DNA of 23,017 nt from Lachnospiraceae bacterium (GCA_900769115.1 CAAGFJ010000037.1:1-23017); one strand, 5' to 3'; counted from the first letter of the stretch, positions 1 to 7,993 are shown. A program made the numbers and translations. Notes: generated from the letters alone by a model not told the origin.

Positions 1-180
1 CAGGTACGTGGAGCACGCCAGCACTTAGTGAGCGATGGAATCGCGAACTTTAGTACTGCTGCGTGCGAGTCGTAGCGCGAGCGTGCCTGCACCATCATAA
101 CACCTTCAAGGCGCCGGTTTCGTAACATTCAGGCATGCGCCCACACCGGCCGGAGACTTACGCTGTAGAAGAGTATTTTT
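1..180 (+). repeat. Dispersed GC-rich repeat, copy A
   Basis: This noncoding stretch matches the reverse complement of the far right end of the window. A 40-bp core (51-90) matches 22986-22947 on the minus strand at 34 of 40 positions. A second block, ACTTACGCTGT (156-166), is identical at 22887-22877. The spacing between blocks is 65 nt here and 59 nt in copy B. An imperfect stem-loop (19-61, outer arms CAGCA and TGCTG) lies just before the core, and copy B has a hairpin at the same relative place. No coding frame is evident. It may be a dispersed intergenic repeat that ended the assembly. Confidence 0.75.
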
Positions 181-250
181 TGTATATATGATATACCGTG
201 CAAGGACTTATGTGCAACAGGAAAACTTAGTAATTTTTTAAGAATTTGTA

Positions 251-280
251 TGGTTTTTATTCATAGTTTCATGCTATAAT
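251..280 (+). promoter_or_regulatory. Extended -10 promoter of the C39-like gene
   Basis: The -10 hexamer TATAAT (275-280) is preceded by TGC, giving an extended -10. The -35 (TGGTTT, 251-256, 18-bp spacer) is weak. Transcription would begin near 287, after the ATG at 279, which supports the start at 327. Confidence 0.6.
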
Positions 281-326
281 GGTTCTTGAGTATAATAAAA
301 TAAATAACATACAAGGTGGGATGAAC

Positions 327-1565
327 ATGGATGGATACGATAACGAAGAATTAACAGAAGCCGAATTAGAGGATATTCGAAGAGAACGGGCTGCTGCCAG
401 AAGAAGGAAGCTTGCCGCCAGGGAACGCCGCAGAAAGAAGCGTCGTCAACAGGCAATCATTCGATGTAGCATTTTATTAGTTGCTGTCATCTTAGTGATC
501 TTTATTATAGTCAAGCTGATTACGGGTATTGTAGGGCTGTTCACCAAAGATAAGAAGAAAGCGACAACCACAGAAGCGCCAACGACACAACAGGTCACAA
601 CCGAAGCACCGGTTGCAGAGATTGATGAGAACATTCTTGCTAAAGACATGCCGGCTGACCGGGCAACGGCACTTGCCACTTTACAGACACTTACCACAAC
701 TGACACCGATATCAAGAGCATTGTGGATAACGAAGCAGTCTACCCGGATGTTGTGATCCGCAACTTAGCTGCTAATACCGAATTGAAGCAATTTACCCTA
801 GATTATGTTGCCAAGATCAATACGGTCTACGATGGTAATTTCACTGTAGATGCCAACCAGACTGAAGTACCATTGTTCCTGCAATATGATGAGGAATGGG
901 GTTATGCCGATTATGGTAATGACCTGGTGGCTTACAGCGGAAGTGCTCCGACCTGTCTTTCTATGGCGTATACTTATCTGAAGCAGGATGGCAGCATGAA
1001 CCCGATCAAGGTTGCCGATTATTCAACGGAACACGGATATGTCGACGAGCAAGGTGCTACCAATTGGACACTTATGACAGATGGTGCTGCCGGATTAGGC
1101 TTAAGTGCCGAGACACTTAACGTCAACGAGGACGATATGAAAGCTGCATTAGAAGCCGACAAAGTTATCATTTGTGCTATGGCTCCTGGTGATTTTACAA
1201 GAAGCAGCAGTTACATTGTCATCAAAGACTACAAGGACGGATTATTCTATATCAATGATCCAACCAGTCAGGCACGTAGTGATGTCGGTTGGGACTTCAA
1301 GCGGTTAAGCGATCAGATTACCAACATGTGGGCATTCAGTGTAGGAACCGGGGACACTACAGCTGTAGATTCTTCAAATAGTACGGATAGTACCGATGCT
1401 ACTGTCTCTGCAAACAGCACTGGAACCAGCGATACAACTACATCTAACGGAGGTTCTACGGATAATACAACAACCACAAACAATACAGCAGGCAGTGACT
1501 CAACCAATACGAACACGACTTCCAATACAACTACCGGTAATGATGATCCACAATCTGCTAACTAA
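327..1565 (+). CDS. Membrane-anchored C39-like pseudo-peptidase
   Basis: A 412-residue protein with a very basic cytoplasmic N-terminus (about residues 18-42), one membrane segment (44-72), a Thr-rich linker (79-95), a C39-like domain (about 181-340) and a Ser/Thr/Asn-rich tail (341-412). The topology is N-in with the domain outside. Domain landmarks are LFLQYDEEWGY, APTCLSM, NWTLMTDGA and YINDP. Relatives of the peptidase_C39_2 type carry a catalytic Cys in SGCGPT and a His in GHFIVI. Here these read SGSAPT (Ser206) and SSYIVI (Ser295), so both nucleophile and His appear replaced while Asn310-Asp311 remain. The start at 327 is chosen because AGGTGGG sits 6 nt upstream. An in-frame ATG at 321 is too close to that site. 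A terminator follows. I infer a non-catalytic, perhaps binding, role. Confidence 0.8.
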   Translation: MDGYDNEELTEAELEDIRRERAAARRRKLAARERRRKKRRQQAIIRCSILLVAVILVIFIIVKLITGIVGLFTKDKKKATTTEAPTTQQVTTEAPVAEIDENILAKDMPADRATALATLQTLTTTDTDIKSIVDNEAVYPDVVIRNLAANTELKQFTLDYVAKINTVYDGNFTVDANQTEVPLFLQYDEEWGYADYGNDLVAYSGSAPTCLSMAYTYLKQDGSMNPIKVADYSTEHGYVDEQGATNWTLMTDGAAGLGLSAETLNVNEDDMKAALEADKVIICAMAPGDFTRSSSYIVIKDYKDGLFYINDPTSQARSDVGWDFKRLSDQITNMWAFSVGTGDTTAVDSSNSTDSTDATVSANSTGTSDTTTSNGGSTDNTTTTNNTAGSDSTNTNTTSNTTTGNDDPQSAN

Positions 1566-1606
1566 AACAGAGCGCCCATTATATTATCAATAACACATAG
1601 AATTGC

Positions 1607-1662
1607 AAAAGAGGCTGTCGCTTTAACGATTAAACAATCGTTGAGGCGAAGCCCCTTTTTAT
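1607..1662 (+). terminator. Rho-independent terminator
   Basis: An imperfect long stem (left arm from GGC at 612, right arm ending GCC at 1653, loop AAAC) is followed by CTTTTTATT. It lies 45 nt after the stop codon of the C39-like gene. Confidence 0.85.
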
Positions 1663-1741
1663 TATAGTACAGTTTTAATTATATCGTCTTGAACACTCCA
1701 TTATCTCTTCCAAATCTAATTTAATTTATTAAAATTAGGGG

Positions 1742-1770
1742 TTGATTTTTCCAGAGAAGTTGCATATAAT
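1742..1770 (+). promoter_or_regulatory. Sigma-A-like promoter of the DUF2798 gene
   Basis: TTGATT (1742-1747), a 17-bp spacer and TATAAT (1765-1770). Transcription would start near 1777 and leave a leader of about 118 nt before the ATG at 1895. Confidence 0.75.
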
Positions 1771-1829
1771 AACAACTCGGAACAAATTACATAGTGCAAA
1801 TAAGAATTGGTATTTTATTGGAAACGACA

Positions 1830-1868
1830 CAAGTGTATGCTTGATAACGAACAACACATGTGTCTTTT
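1830..1868 (+). terminator. Terminator-like hairpin in the DUF2798 leader
   Basis: The arms GACACAAGTGT and ACACATGTGTC pair over 11 positions with one mismatch and are followed directly by TTTTTT. The structure lies between the promoter (-10 at 1765-1770) and the Shine-Dalgarno (1883-1890), so it could act as an attenuator of the downstream gene. A short alternative hairpin (CAAG/CUUG) overlaps the left arm. I recognise no known riboswitch class. Confidence 0.55.
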
Positions 1869-1894
1869 TTGCGCTCATTTTTAGGAGGAATATT

Positions 1895-2383
1895 ATGCCG
1901 AAAAATTTATTTCAAAATGTTGTTTTTACGTTAATGATGTCATTTCTGATGGTCTATGTCATGATCTGCTATAACATTGCACTCAATATGGGTGGGATGA
2001 GCAATCAGGTATTCGGACTTGCATTCCATGAATTACTGATCATGTGGCCGGTTGCCTTTTTCTTAGAATTACTTGTAGTTGACAATCTTGCTCATAAATT
2101 AGCATTCCGGATTGTAACTCCACAGGATCGTCCAATTATGATTACTCTTGCAATCTCCATCATGATCATCTGCATTATGTGTCCGGTCATGAGTCTTATT
2201 GCAACCATTCTATTCAAGGATGCCGGCAACCAGATAATCGCCGTATGGGCACAGACTACTTTTATGAACTTCCCAGTTGCATTCTTCTGGCAGCTTATGT
2301 ATTGTGGACCGATCATTCGTTTCCTGTTCGGTAAAATGTTCACAGAACAGAATGTAAAGGAAACACATACACAGGAAGCATAG
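1895..2383 (+). CDS. DUF2798-type small membrane protein
   Basis: A 162-residue integral membrane protein with four predicted membrane helices, at about residues 8-30, 40-60, 80-105 and 115-140. The N-terminal pattern (MPKNLFQN, then FTLMMSFLMVYVMICYNIALN) and the repeated WPVAFF / FPVAFFWQL segments in the two halves fit DUF2798, a family of unknown function. The two halves look like a duplicated two-helix unit. ATG 1895 is chosen because AGGAGGAA (1883-1890) lies just upstream. The frame is open back to a TTG at 1742, but that stretch holds the promoter and leader hairpin. The gene converges on the minus-strand gene ending at 2393, with 9 nt between the stops and no obvious terminator. Confidence 0.8.
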   Translation: MPKNLFQNVVFTLMMSFLMVYVMICYNIALNMGGMSNQVFGLAFHELLIMWPVAFFLELLVVDNLAHKLAFRIVTPQDRPIMITLAISIMIICIMCPVMSLIATILFKDAGNQIIAVWAQTTFMNFPVAFFWQLMYCGPIIRFLFGKMFTEQNVKETHTQEA

Positions 2384-2392
2384 AATAATCAT

Positions 2393-2614
2393 TTAGTACT
2401 CTTTTGTAATTGCAGACTGCTCTACTCCATACTGGGTACAGAATTGCTTAAGATCGGATGCATCCCGTATCAACATGATCTCGGAAAATCTGCCTGTCTG
2501 CAAATCCTTAAAACCTGCGACCTGTTCTCCCGTGCAGATACTTGCACGGATGACTGGTCGCATTTTTGTTGCATCATATGTACTTGTCTGTTTGTGTCTC
2601 TTTCTTCCAAACAT
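2393..2614 (-). CDS. Conserved small protein of unknown function
   Basis: A 73-residue soluble protein with a basic N-terminus (MFGRKRHK), the segments MRPVIRASICTGEQVAGFKD and IMLIRDASDLKQFCTQYG, and a KEY C-terminus. I recall a widespread small clostridial family with this pattern that automated pipelines sometimes label 'aspartate dehydrogenase'. At 73 residues it is far too short for that enzyme and has no nucleotide-binding fold, so the label should not be trusted. The start is supported by AGAAGGTG 6 nt upstream. It is the last gene of the minus-strand run after the DUF1294 gene, 72 nt downstream of that gene's stop. No function is assigned. Confidence 0.75.
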   Translation of the reverse strand: MFGRKRHKQTSTYDATKMRPVIRASICTGEQVAGFKDLQTGRFSEIMLIRDASDLKQFCTQYGVEQSAITKEY

Positions 2615-2686
2615 GAATTCACCTTCTTATATAAATTAAGTACTTGCAGGAATACGAATCCGTACATATGCTCAATATTTCTCATC

Positions 2687-2974
2687 TTATCGTATCCATC
2701 CCCAGTAAACCAATAACGCTGCCTGTATTACAAAAATGAGTGGCACACCCACCACAAAATACCAATGCTTTGTCTTATGTCGAAACGTATACATTCCCGC
2801 AAATGCCCCGACAGAACCACCAATCACCGCCAGTCCCAATAACGTTGCTTCCCGTACACGCCATTTGTTGCGCTTCGCCTTCCACTTGTCAATGCCGTAG
2901 ACTGCAAATGTTATCAGATTGATGATACATAAATAACCTATGAATATATTGCTGTGTAATATGTTTTGAATCAT
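2687..2974 (-). CDS. DUF1294 family small membrane protein
   Basis: A 95-residue protein with an N-terminal helix (about 9-26), then YGIDKWKAKRNKWRVRE, a Gly-rich helix (about 44-62), the conserved FRHKTKHWYF motif and a C-terminal helix (about 73-92). The YxxDK...WRxxE...GGxxGA...GMxxFRHKT order is diagnostic of DUF1294, whose function is unknown. It starts 18 nt after the histidine kinase stop, so co-transcription is likely. The Shine-Dalgarno (AGAGGA) is 11 nt from the ATG, a loose spacing. The length is normal for the family. Confidence 0.85.
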   Translation of the reverse strand: MIQNILHSNIFIGYLCIINLITFAVYGIDKWKAKRNKWRVREATLLGLAVIGGSVGAFAGMYTFRHKTKHWYFVVGVPLIFVIQAALLVYWGWIR

Positions 2975-2992
2975 TTTAACGTTTTTCCTCTT

Positions 2993-4792
2993 TTATAATA
3001 ATATCTCCACAATAAATTCATATTCTTTCACCTCAATATCCATATGATATCCATGTGCCCGCGCAATCTGATCCACGATGCACAATCCTAACCCATTACC
3101 ATCTTCATTCGATCGCACATTGTCCCCTTTCACAAATGCTTCCTTCAACTGCTCAACTGGCACATTCAATTCTTTGTCAAACAGATTCTTAACAATAAAT
3201 GATCTGTCACCCAAATGAATAAGGATTTCCGATTGATCCTTTGCATATTTCATGGCATTCGAAACCAAATTATTGACCAGATGTTCCATCCAGAACGCAT
3301 CTGCCTGAATCGTCTTTTTTCCCTCTATACGCATTGTCAGATGTCTTTCAGACATTTGCTTTGCAAACAGCTCCTTTTGCTCTGCAAAAAGTCTATCCAG
3401 GGAAACTTCTGTCCGCTTTAACTCAATGCCTCCATCTTCTAATTTCGCAAGATTGAGTATATTGGCAATCATCTGATTCATATAACTAATTGTATCTAAG
3501 ATATTATTGGCATATGATCTTTCCTCTTCATCCTTCTCTGCAATGATCTCTGCATATCCCGAAATAGCCATTAGCGGACTTTTCAGATCATGTGCCATTG
3601 CATTTGTCATTCTCCTGCGATACGCTTCCATCTGGTAGGCGGTCTCCTTCTCACTGAAACGGACCTTTGCCCATGCAAATGCGATTCCTGTTGCTAATAT
3701 CAGTGTTAAGAAATAGAATCCGAACACAATCGGTGCAAAATCCCGAAAGAAATTCTGGTTCAAAACAACCACTTTATACAACGAATCTGTGCTATTTACC
3801 CGTTCAATCGTATACCCTTTCACACGAAAGATTGAATTATAATCCCGATAGTCTGACTTATTAATTCCTGCATCCCCCGCCATATCCTGCACGCTCTCGA
3901 CAATATTGTTCTGATATGTATTATGAAATGCCTGATAACCCGGGCTATCCTCGCTGCAATCCAGAACCAAAGGCCCCATTATCTTAATCTTATCCGATTC
4001 CTCTGCAACTGCTGCATACCCATTAAGATCCAGCTTATCCAGATCCCAGCTCTTTACCACATCCCCGGTTGCCGAATTGCGAAGTACGATCCTCTTTGCC
4101 AAAAAGGTATACCCATTCACACAGATATTCTCAAGTCCAATATTACAATCTTCTTGCCCCTTCTTTATCTTATTGTCCGCCTCAACTTTCACTGCATGAT
4201 AAAGCCCCGGATAAGCCGCCTCTAACTCTTCCTCATTCAAACGGTAACATTTCAATGCCGTCTTATTGCCATCGGCATCTTTGTCCCCATCTGCCATTCC
4301 CATAAAAATATAAGTACCGCCATCTCCATTTGCAAGCTGCACTCCATCACTGTTAAAATACGCTATATAACATGCCGGATTACTTTCATACGTTAGTATT
4401 CCCTTCGCATGATCCATCAGAATTGTACATACATAAGCAAATACCGATTCTGAATTCAGCATCATATTCATGGAAGAATAGTAGTTTAACTTGGAAATAA
4501 CATCATCACCGGCCACCTGCTCTTCTTCATTGCTTCCTATATACCGAATCATCCCATCCTGCATCTTAACCTTTGTCATATCCAGGTCATTCTGTACAAT
4601 CGAGGTCACAATATTGCTATATATCTGATCTCCATTCCATTTGTTGATATAACCATTACTGGCAATCACTGATAATAACAGATCAAACAGAAATACAATA
4701 CTTATTACAAATCCGAATGACTTTCTCCATTCTGCTTGAAATCTTGGTTTTCTTATTGCTTCTTTTGATCCGTTTCTGTTTTTCCTATTCAT
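2993..4792 (-). CDS. Membrane sensor histidine kinase
   Basis: A 599-residue kinase. Membrane helices at about 25-46 and 352-376 bracket an extracellular sensor region of about 305 residues that I do not recognise. A cytoplasmic HisKA domain follows with AHDLKSPL (phosphoacceptor His401), then an ATPase domain with an N-box (LVNNLVSNAMKYA, 506-517) and a G2 box (GNGLGL, 565-570). A clear DxGxG G1 box is not seen and VKNLFD stands at that place. ATG 4792 is chosen because GAGGAGT lies 8-9 nt upstream. An in-frame ATG at 4825 would add 11 residues and place that site inside the gene. It lies 102 nt after the response regulator gene (4895-5569), its obvious partner, and is followed closely by the DUF1294 gene. 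Confidence 0.9.
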   Translation of the reverse strand: MNRKNRNGSKEAIRKPRFQAEWRKSFGFVISIVFLFDLLLSVIASNGYINKWNGDQIYSNIVTSIVQNDLDMTKVKMQDGMIRYIGSNEEEQVAGDDVISKLNYYSSMNMMLNSESVFAYVCTILMDHAKGILTYESNPACYIAYFNSDGVQLANGDGGTYIFMGMADGDKDADGNKTALKCYRLNEEELEAAYPGLYHAVKVEADNKIKKGQEDCNIGLENICVNGYTFLAKRIVLRNSATGDVVKSWDLDKLDLNGYAAVAEESDKIKIMGPLVLDCSEDSPGYQAFHNTYQNNIVESVQDMAGDAGINKSDYRDYNSIFRVKGYTIERVNSTDSLYKVVVLNQNFFRDFAPIVFGFYFLTLILATGIAFAWAKVRFSEKETAYQMEAYRRRMTNAMAHDLKSPLMAISGYAEIIAEKDEEERSYANNILDTISYMNQMIANILNLAKLEDGGIELKRTEVSLDRLFAEQKELFAKQMSERHLTMRIEGKKTIQADAFWMEHLVNNLVSNAMKYAKDQSEILIHLGDRSFIVKNLFDKELNVPVEQLKEAFVKGDNVRSNEDGNGLGLCIVDQIARAHGYHMDIEVKEYEFIVEILL

Positions 4793-4894
4793 AAAAATCA
4801 ACTCCTCATTTATTTGATAAATCAATCATACGGAGTTAATCTATCTTCTTTCTATCCTTGGTCTGTTCTTTCCGTAATTCTTTTCTATATATCA

Positions 4895-5569
4895 TTATTC
4901 CACTAGTCGGTATCCCCTCCGGACCACAGTCTTAATTCTTGCCGCTTCATTTCCCAAAGCCTTTCTAAGCTTTTTCATATGATTATCTAATATACGTTCA
5001 TCCCCATCATAATCATACCCCCAGATTCGAATAAGAAGAGAATCCCGGCTGACCACTGAACCCTTATTCTCCATAAGTACTTTGAGCATTAAATATTCCT
5101 TATGTGCAAGAACAATCTCCTCTCCATTCACTGTAACGACCATTGTTCTCGGATTCAGACTGATACTACCGGCTTTCATTTCCTCATTTACTATAGTTCC
5201 CTTCGTCCTTCGCAGCAGTACATTCACCTTGGCATAGAGTTGTGCTAATGAAAATGGCTTTACCATGTAATCATCACAACCCAAATCATAACCATACAAG
5301 ATATCTTCCTCTAAGCCCCTTGCCGTCAGGAAAATAATAGGAGTATCATTTTTCTTACGGATCTCCTTGCAAATCTCGAAGCCATTTGCACCCGGCAGCA
5401 TAATGTCTAATAATACCAGATCATATACATTCTCATATAAAAGACCCAGTGCCGTCTCCCCATCATTGATCACTGTCAACTGTATATCCGCTTCTTTTTT
5501 ATCTGCAAAGTAACCCATAATTCCTTCGCATATTCTCAGATCATCTTCCACAAGCAATACCTGATTCAT
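4895..5569 (-). CDS. OmpR/PhoB-type response regulator
   Basis: A 224-residue regulator. The receiver domain has the acidic pair Glu8/Asp9-Asp10, the phosphoacceptor Asp55 in LLDIMLPG, Thr82 in FLTARG and Lys104 in MVKPF. A C-terminal winged-helix DNA-binding domain (about 128-224) carries WGYDYDGDERILDNHMKKLR and ends RRGYRLVE. The ATG at 5569 overlaps the TGA of the upstream acetyltransferase gene (ATGA), so translation is probably coupled, and AAAGGA lies 6-7 nt upstream. An upstream in-frame start at 5629 would extend deep into that gene and lacks a better site. The histidine kinase follows. Its DNA target cannot be read from the sequence. Confidence 0.93.
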   Translation of the reverse strand: MNQVLLVEDDLRICEGIMGYFADKKEADIQLTVINDGETALGLLYENVYDLVLLDIMLPGANGFEICKEIRKKNDTPIIFLTARGLEEDILYGYDLGCDDYMVKPFSLAQLYAKVNVLLRRTKGTIVNEEMKAGSISLNPRTMVVTVNGEEIVLAHKEYLMLKVLMENKGSVVSRDSLLIRIWGYDYDGDERILDNHMKKLRKALGNEAARIKTVVRRGYRLVE

Positions 5570-6183
5570 AACAATTCCTTTCGATTCTGAACGGAATCCT
5601 CTTCTGTGATTGGACGGATTACCCGACACGGATTCCCTGCTGCTAATGAGTTAGCCGGAATATCCTTCGTCACAACGCTTCCTGCTCCGATCACACAGCC
5701 TTCTCCAATAGTAACGCCTGCTGCGATCACAACATTACTGGCGATCCAGCAATTCGAACCAATTGTGACCGGCTTACCATACTCGTCATCATAAAATGTT
5801 CCATCCAGCTTACGTTTCAGATTGCGTTCCTGCCACCGGAACGGATGCATCGGTGTCGCAATCGTACAATTCGGTCCAAAGAATACATTATCTCCGATCG
5901 TTACCGGACAAGTATCTAATACTGTAAAGTTAAAGTTCGCATAACAACATTCTCCCATAGTCGTAAATTGACCATAGTCAAAATATATCGGTCCCTGCAA
6001 ATAGGTTCCCTCACCTCGGTTCGGCATAAGTTCATCTAATATCTCTTTGCGTTTTTCTTCTTCCGTCTCAAAGGTGTCATTATACATCTTAGACAACTTA
6101 TGTGCTAATACCCTTCTTGCTTCTAACTGCTTGTCGCTTGGATCATATATCTTTCCTGCTAACATTTTCTCTTGTTCTGTCAT
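5566..6183 (-). CDS. Maltose/galactoside-type O-acetyltransferase
   Basis: A 205-residue left-handed beta-helix acyltransferase of the Maa/LacA type. It would transfer acetyl from acetyl-CoA to a sugar hydroxyl in the cytoplasm. An N-terminal helical cap (MLAGKIYDP...QLEARRVLAHKL) is followed by hexapeptide repeats from about residue 58 and the catalytic His113 in ATPMHPF. The C-terminal signature VIGAGSVVTKDIPANSLAAGNPCRVI is complete. AGAAGGAAAG lies upstream of the ATG. The gene starts 15 nt after the transaldolase stop, and its TGA overlaps the ATG of the response regulator, so it sits inside a signalling operon. The sugar substrate cannot be told. Confidence 0.88.
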   Translation of the reverse strand: MTEQEKMLAGKIYDPSDKQLEARRVLAHKLSKMYNDTFETEEEKRKEILDELMPNRGEGTYLQGPIYFDYGQFTTMGECCYANFNFTVLDTCPVTIGDNVFFGPNCTIATPMHPFRWQERNLKRKLDGTFYDDEYGKPVTIGSNCWIASNVVIAAGVTIGEGCVIGAGSVVTKDIPANSLAAGNPCRVIRPITEEDSVQNRKELL

Positions 6184-6198
6184 AATTATACTTTCCTT

Positions 6199-6852
6199 CT
6201 ACTTTCCAAAAACTGCTTCGTAATCTGCCTTAAACTTCTGAATTCCCTGATCCGTCAGTGGATGCTTTGTCATCTGCTCAATTACTTTATATGGAACCGT
6301 TGCGATATCTGCCCCAGCCAATGCACAATCAATCACATGGATCGGGTTACGGACAGACGCACAGATGATCTCAGTATCCAGATCATAGTTATCAAAGATC
6401 TGTACAATCTCCTCGATCAAAGTAACACCCATAGAACTGATATCATCCAATCTTCCCAAAAACGGAGACACATAGGTAGCACCTGCTCTGGCAGCAAGAA
6501 TTGCCTGTGCCGGAGTAAAGATCAGTGTTACATTCGTCTTAATACCTTCTGCAGCTAACACTTTAACCGCTTTCAACCCCTCAATCGTCATCGGAATCTT
6601 CACCACCATGTTAGGATGAATAGCCGCAATCTCTCTTCCCTCTGCAATCATCCCCTCTGCATCTGTTGTAGTAGCCTTCACTTCACCACTGATCGGACCG
6701 TCTACAATCGTTGTGATCTCCTTGATTACTTCGGTGAAATCCCTGCCCTCTTTCGCAATTAATGATGGATTCGTCGTAACACCACAGATCACACCCATAT
6801 CATTTGCCTTCTTAATCTCCTCTACATTCGCTGTGTCAATGAAAAATCTCAT
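6199..6852 (-). CDS. Transaldolase / fructose-6-phosphate aldolase family (class 3B)
   Basis: A 217-residue single-domain aldolase of the short TalC/FSA/YwjH group, which moves a dihydroxyacetone unit in the non-oxidative pentose phosphate pathway or cleaves fructose 6-phosphate. Landmarks are FIDTAN (4-9), GVTTNPSLIAKEG (24-36), the Schiff-base Lys85 in VVKIPMT, NVTLIFTPAQA and SPFLGRLDD. The length is normal for the group. ATG 6852 is chosen because GGAGG precedes it by 9-10 nt. The frame is open back to 6912, but that stretch has no such site and runs into a hairpin. Transaldolase and F6P aldolase activities cannot be separated from sequence alone. It is first in a tight run with the acetyltransferase and the two-component genes. 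Confidence 0.92.
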   Translation of the reverse strand: MRFFIDTANVEEIKKANDMGVICGVTTNPSLIAKEGRDFTEVIKEITTIVDGPISGEVKATTTDAEGMIAEGREIAAIHPNMVVKIPMTIEGLKAVKVLAAEGIKTNVTLIFTPAQAILAARAGATYVSPFLGRLDDISSMGVTLIEEIVQIFDNYDLDTEIICASVRNPIHVIDCALAGADIATVPYKVIEQMTKHPLTDQGIQKFKADYEAVFGK

Positions 6853-6904
6853 AATACCTGCCTCCATTCTCTCACATAATACTGTAGTTTCTATTCTATG
6901 TACG

Positions 6905-6936
6905 GATGACATCCTGCATAATGGCAGGATGTCATC
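6905..6936. terminator. Perfect hairpin between the bile salt hydrolase and transaldolase genes
   Basis: GATGACATCCTGC (6905-6917) and its exact reverse complement (6924-6936) enclose a 6-nt loop. It lies 27 nt after the bile salt hydrolase stop on the minus strand. A T-rich stretch (ATCTTTATTAT) follows only in the plus direction, so it is not a textbook terminator for the minus-strand gene before it. It may still stop or trim that transcript. Confidence 0.5.
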
Positions 6937-6962
6937 ATCTTTATTATAACATATTATATTAT

Positions 6963-7937
6963 TTAATTCATCCAGTGAATCTGCTCTTCTTTCACTATCG
7001 GATATCTTATAATCTCTGTTCCATCCAGATTCTCCCGGTGCATATCTACTCCTGTAATCTGGTGGTTATCATAAGATGTATAATAATAGATTCCTTTTGT
7101 TGCATTACAGCAGGACGTATAGATTGTAATCTCGTATTTTCCTTCACTGACCTCACAGCAGCCTCTCTGTTGATCTACCGAACCTAATATATGAAAGAAC
7201 TGACTGACACTTGCTTTCTCTGAATTCTCCGATACTGCATGCATTCTTGTATAGGCAACCTTCGCAAATCTAGAGGTAGAAGACAGATCACCCGGAAGCC
7301 CGATTGCTCCCATTCCCCTGCTATAAGTCTGTAATGGCAATTCTTTTGAAAAATGATTCTCCGGCTGCTTCTCCGACAATCCCATATACTGATTAAGCAG
7401 AAACATCTGCATGTCAAACGGGGGATTATTCGTCATCACTCCCGTCGGATTATCGTGAATATGCATGCCATCTGCCATGCTCTCTACTACAATACATTCC
7501 TTCGCATCTGCTATCATCCAATGAAGCTGTGCTGCCGGCAATTGCTCATTATAAGGTGTACCCACCAGATTCATCTTAGCAAGTAGCGCTCTTGCCTCCT
7601 TCACACTTGCGCATTGCGATAAGATCCATGGAATGAATTCAAACTGTGCAACATTATCCTTATTACCCACTACTTCCGCATATGCTGCATTTCCCACGAA
7701 ATTAAGGCCTGCCATGCCGACACCCTTCTCGTTGATCGCATCATAGTAAAGTGGATAATCGTCTGTCACATATGCCATACCGATCATTGCATAATGCGAC
7801 TTCACCACACCCATATGTCGAAATGTAATCTCATAATTGCGCGGCATAATGGTCACTTCATCCCCATAGGAAAATTCATAATCCAACGTTCTTCCAAAGT
7901 AGAAATCCTTTGTCTGATAAGTTGCTGCTGTACACAT
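6963..7937 (-). CDS. bsh: Bile salt hydrolase (choloylglycine hydrolase family)
   Basis: A 324-residue Ntn-hydrolase that would cut the amide bond of glycine- or taurine-conjugated bile acids (penicillin V acylase is the sister activity). Removing Met1 exposes Cys2 (MCTAAT), the nucleophile. Other active-site residues are in place: Arg16 and Asp19 (GRTLDYEFSYG), Asn79 (GMAGLNF), Asn171 (MTNNPPFD) and Arg223 (STSRF). The SYGDEVTIMPRNY and GLPGDLSSTSRF loops favour bile salt hydrolase over penicillin acylase. There is no signal peptide, so it is cytoplasmic. GGAGG lies 8-9 nt before the ATG. It follows a 79-residue gene by 56 nt with no strong terminator, so it probably shares that transcript with the upstream permease. 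It points to a gut habitat. Confidence 0.9.
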   Translation of the reverse strand: MCTAATYQTKDFYFGRTLDYEFSYGDEVTIMPRNYEITFRHMGVVKSHYAMIGMAYVTDDYPLYYDAINEKGVGMAGLNFVGNAAYAEVVGNKDNVAQFEFIPWILSQCASVKEARALLAKMNLVGTPYNEQLPAAQLHWMIADAKECIVVESMADGMHIHDNPTGVMTNNPPFDMQMFLLNQYMGLSEKQPENHFSKELPLQTYSRGMGAIGLPGDLSSTSRFAKVAYTRMHAVSENSEKASVSQFFHILGSVDQQRGCCEVSEGKYEITIYTSCCNATKGIYYYTSYDNHQITGVDMHRENLDGTEIIRYPIVKEEQIHWMN

Positions 7938-7993
7938 ATTCTACACCTCCTGATAACCATTCACTTACCCGTAAGGTAAACGATTACATACGA

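Noticed and set aside
279..326. Upstream extension of the C39-like protein from ATG 279
   Set aside because: The extension overlaps the -10 hexamer and lies before the predicted transcription start, while ATG 327 has a proper ribosome binding site.
446..721. Open frames antisense to the C39-like gene (also 1313-1525)
   Set aside because: They lie opposite Thr- and Ser-rich codons that seldom create stops on the other strand. They have no ribosome binding site and a low-complexity Val/Ser composition.
1742..1894. N-terminal extension of the DUF2798 protein from TTG 1742
   Set aside because: The segment holds the promoter and terminator hairpin, and the encoded residues do not fit the family. 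ATG 1895 has AGGAGGAA upstream.
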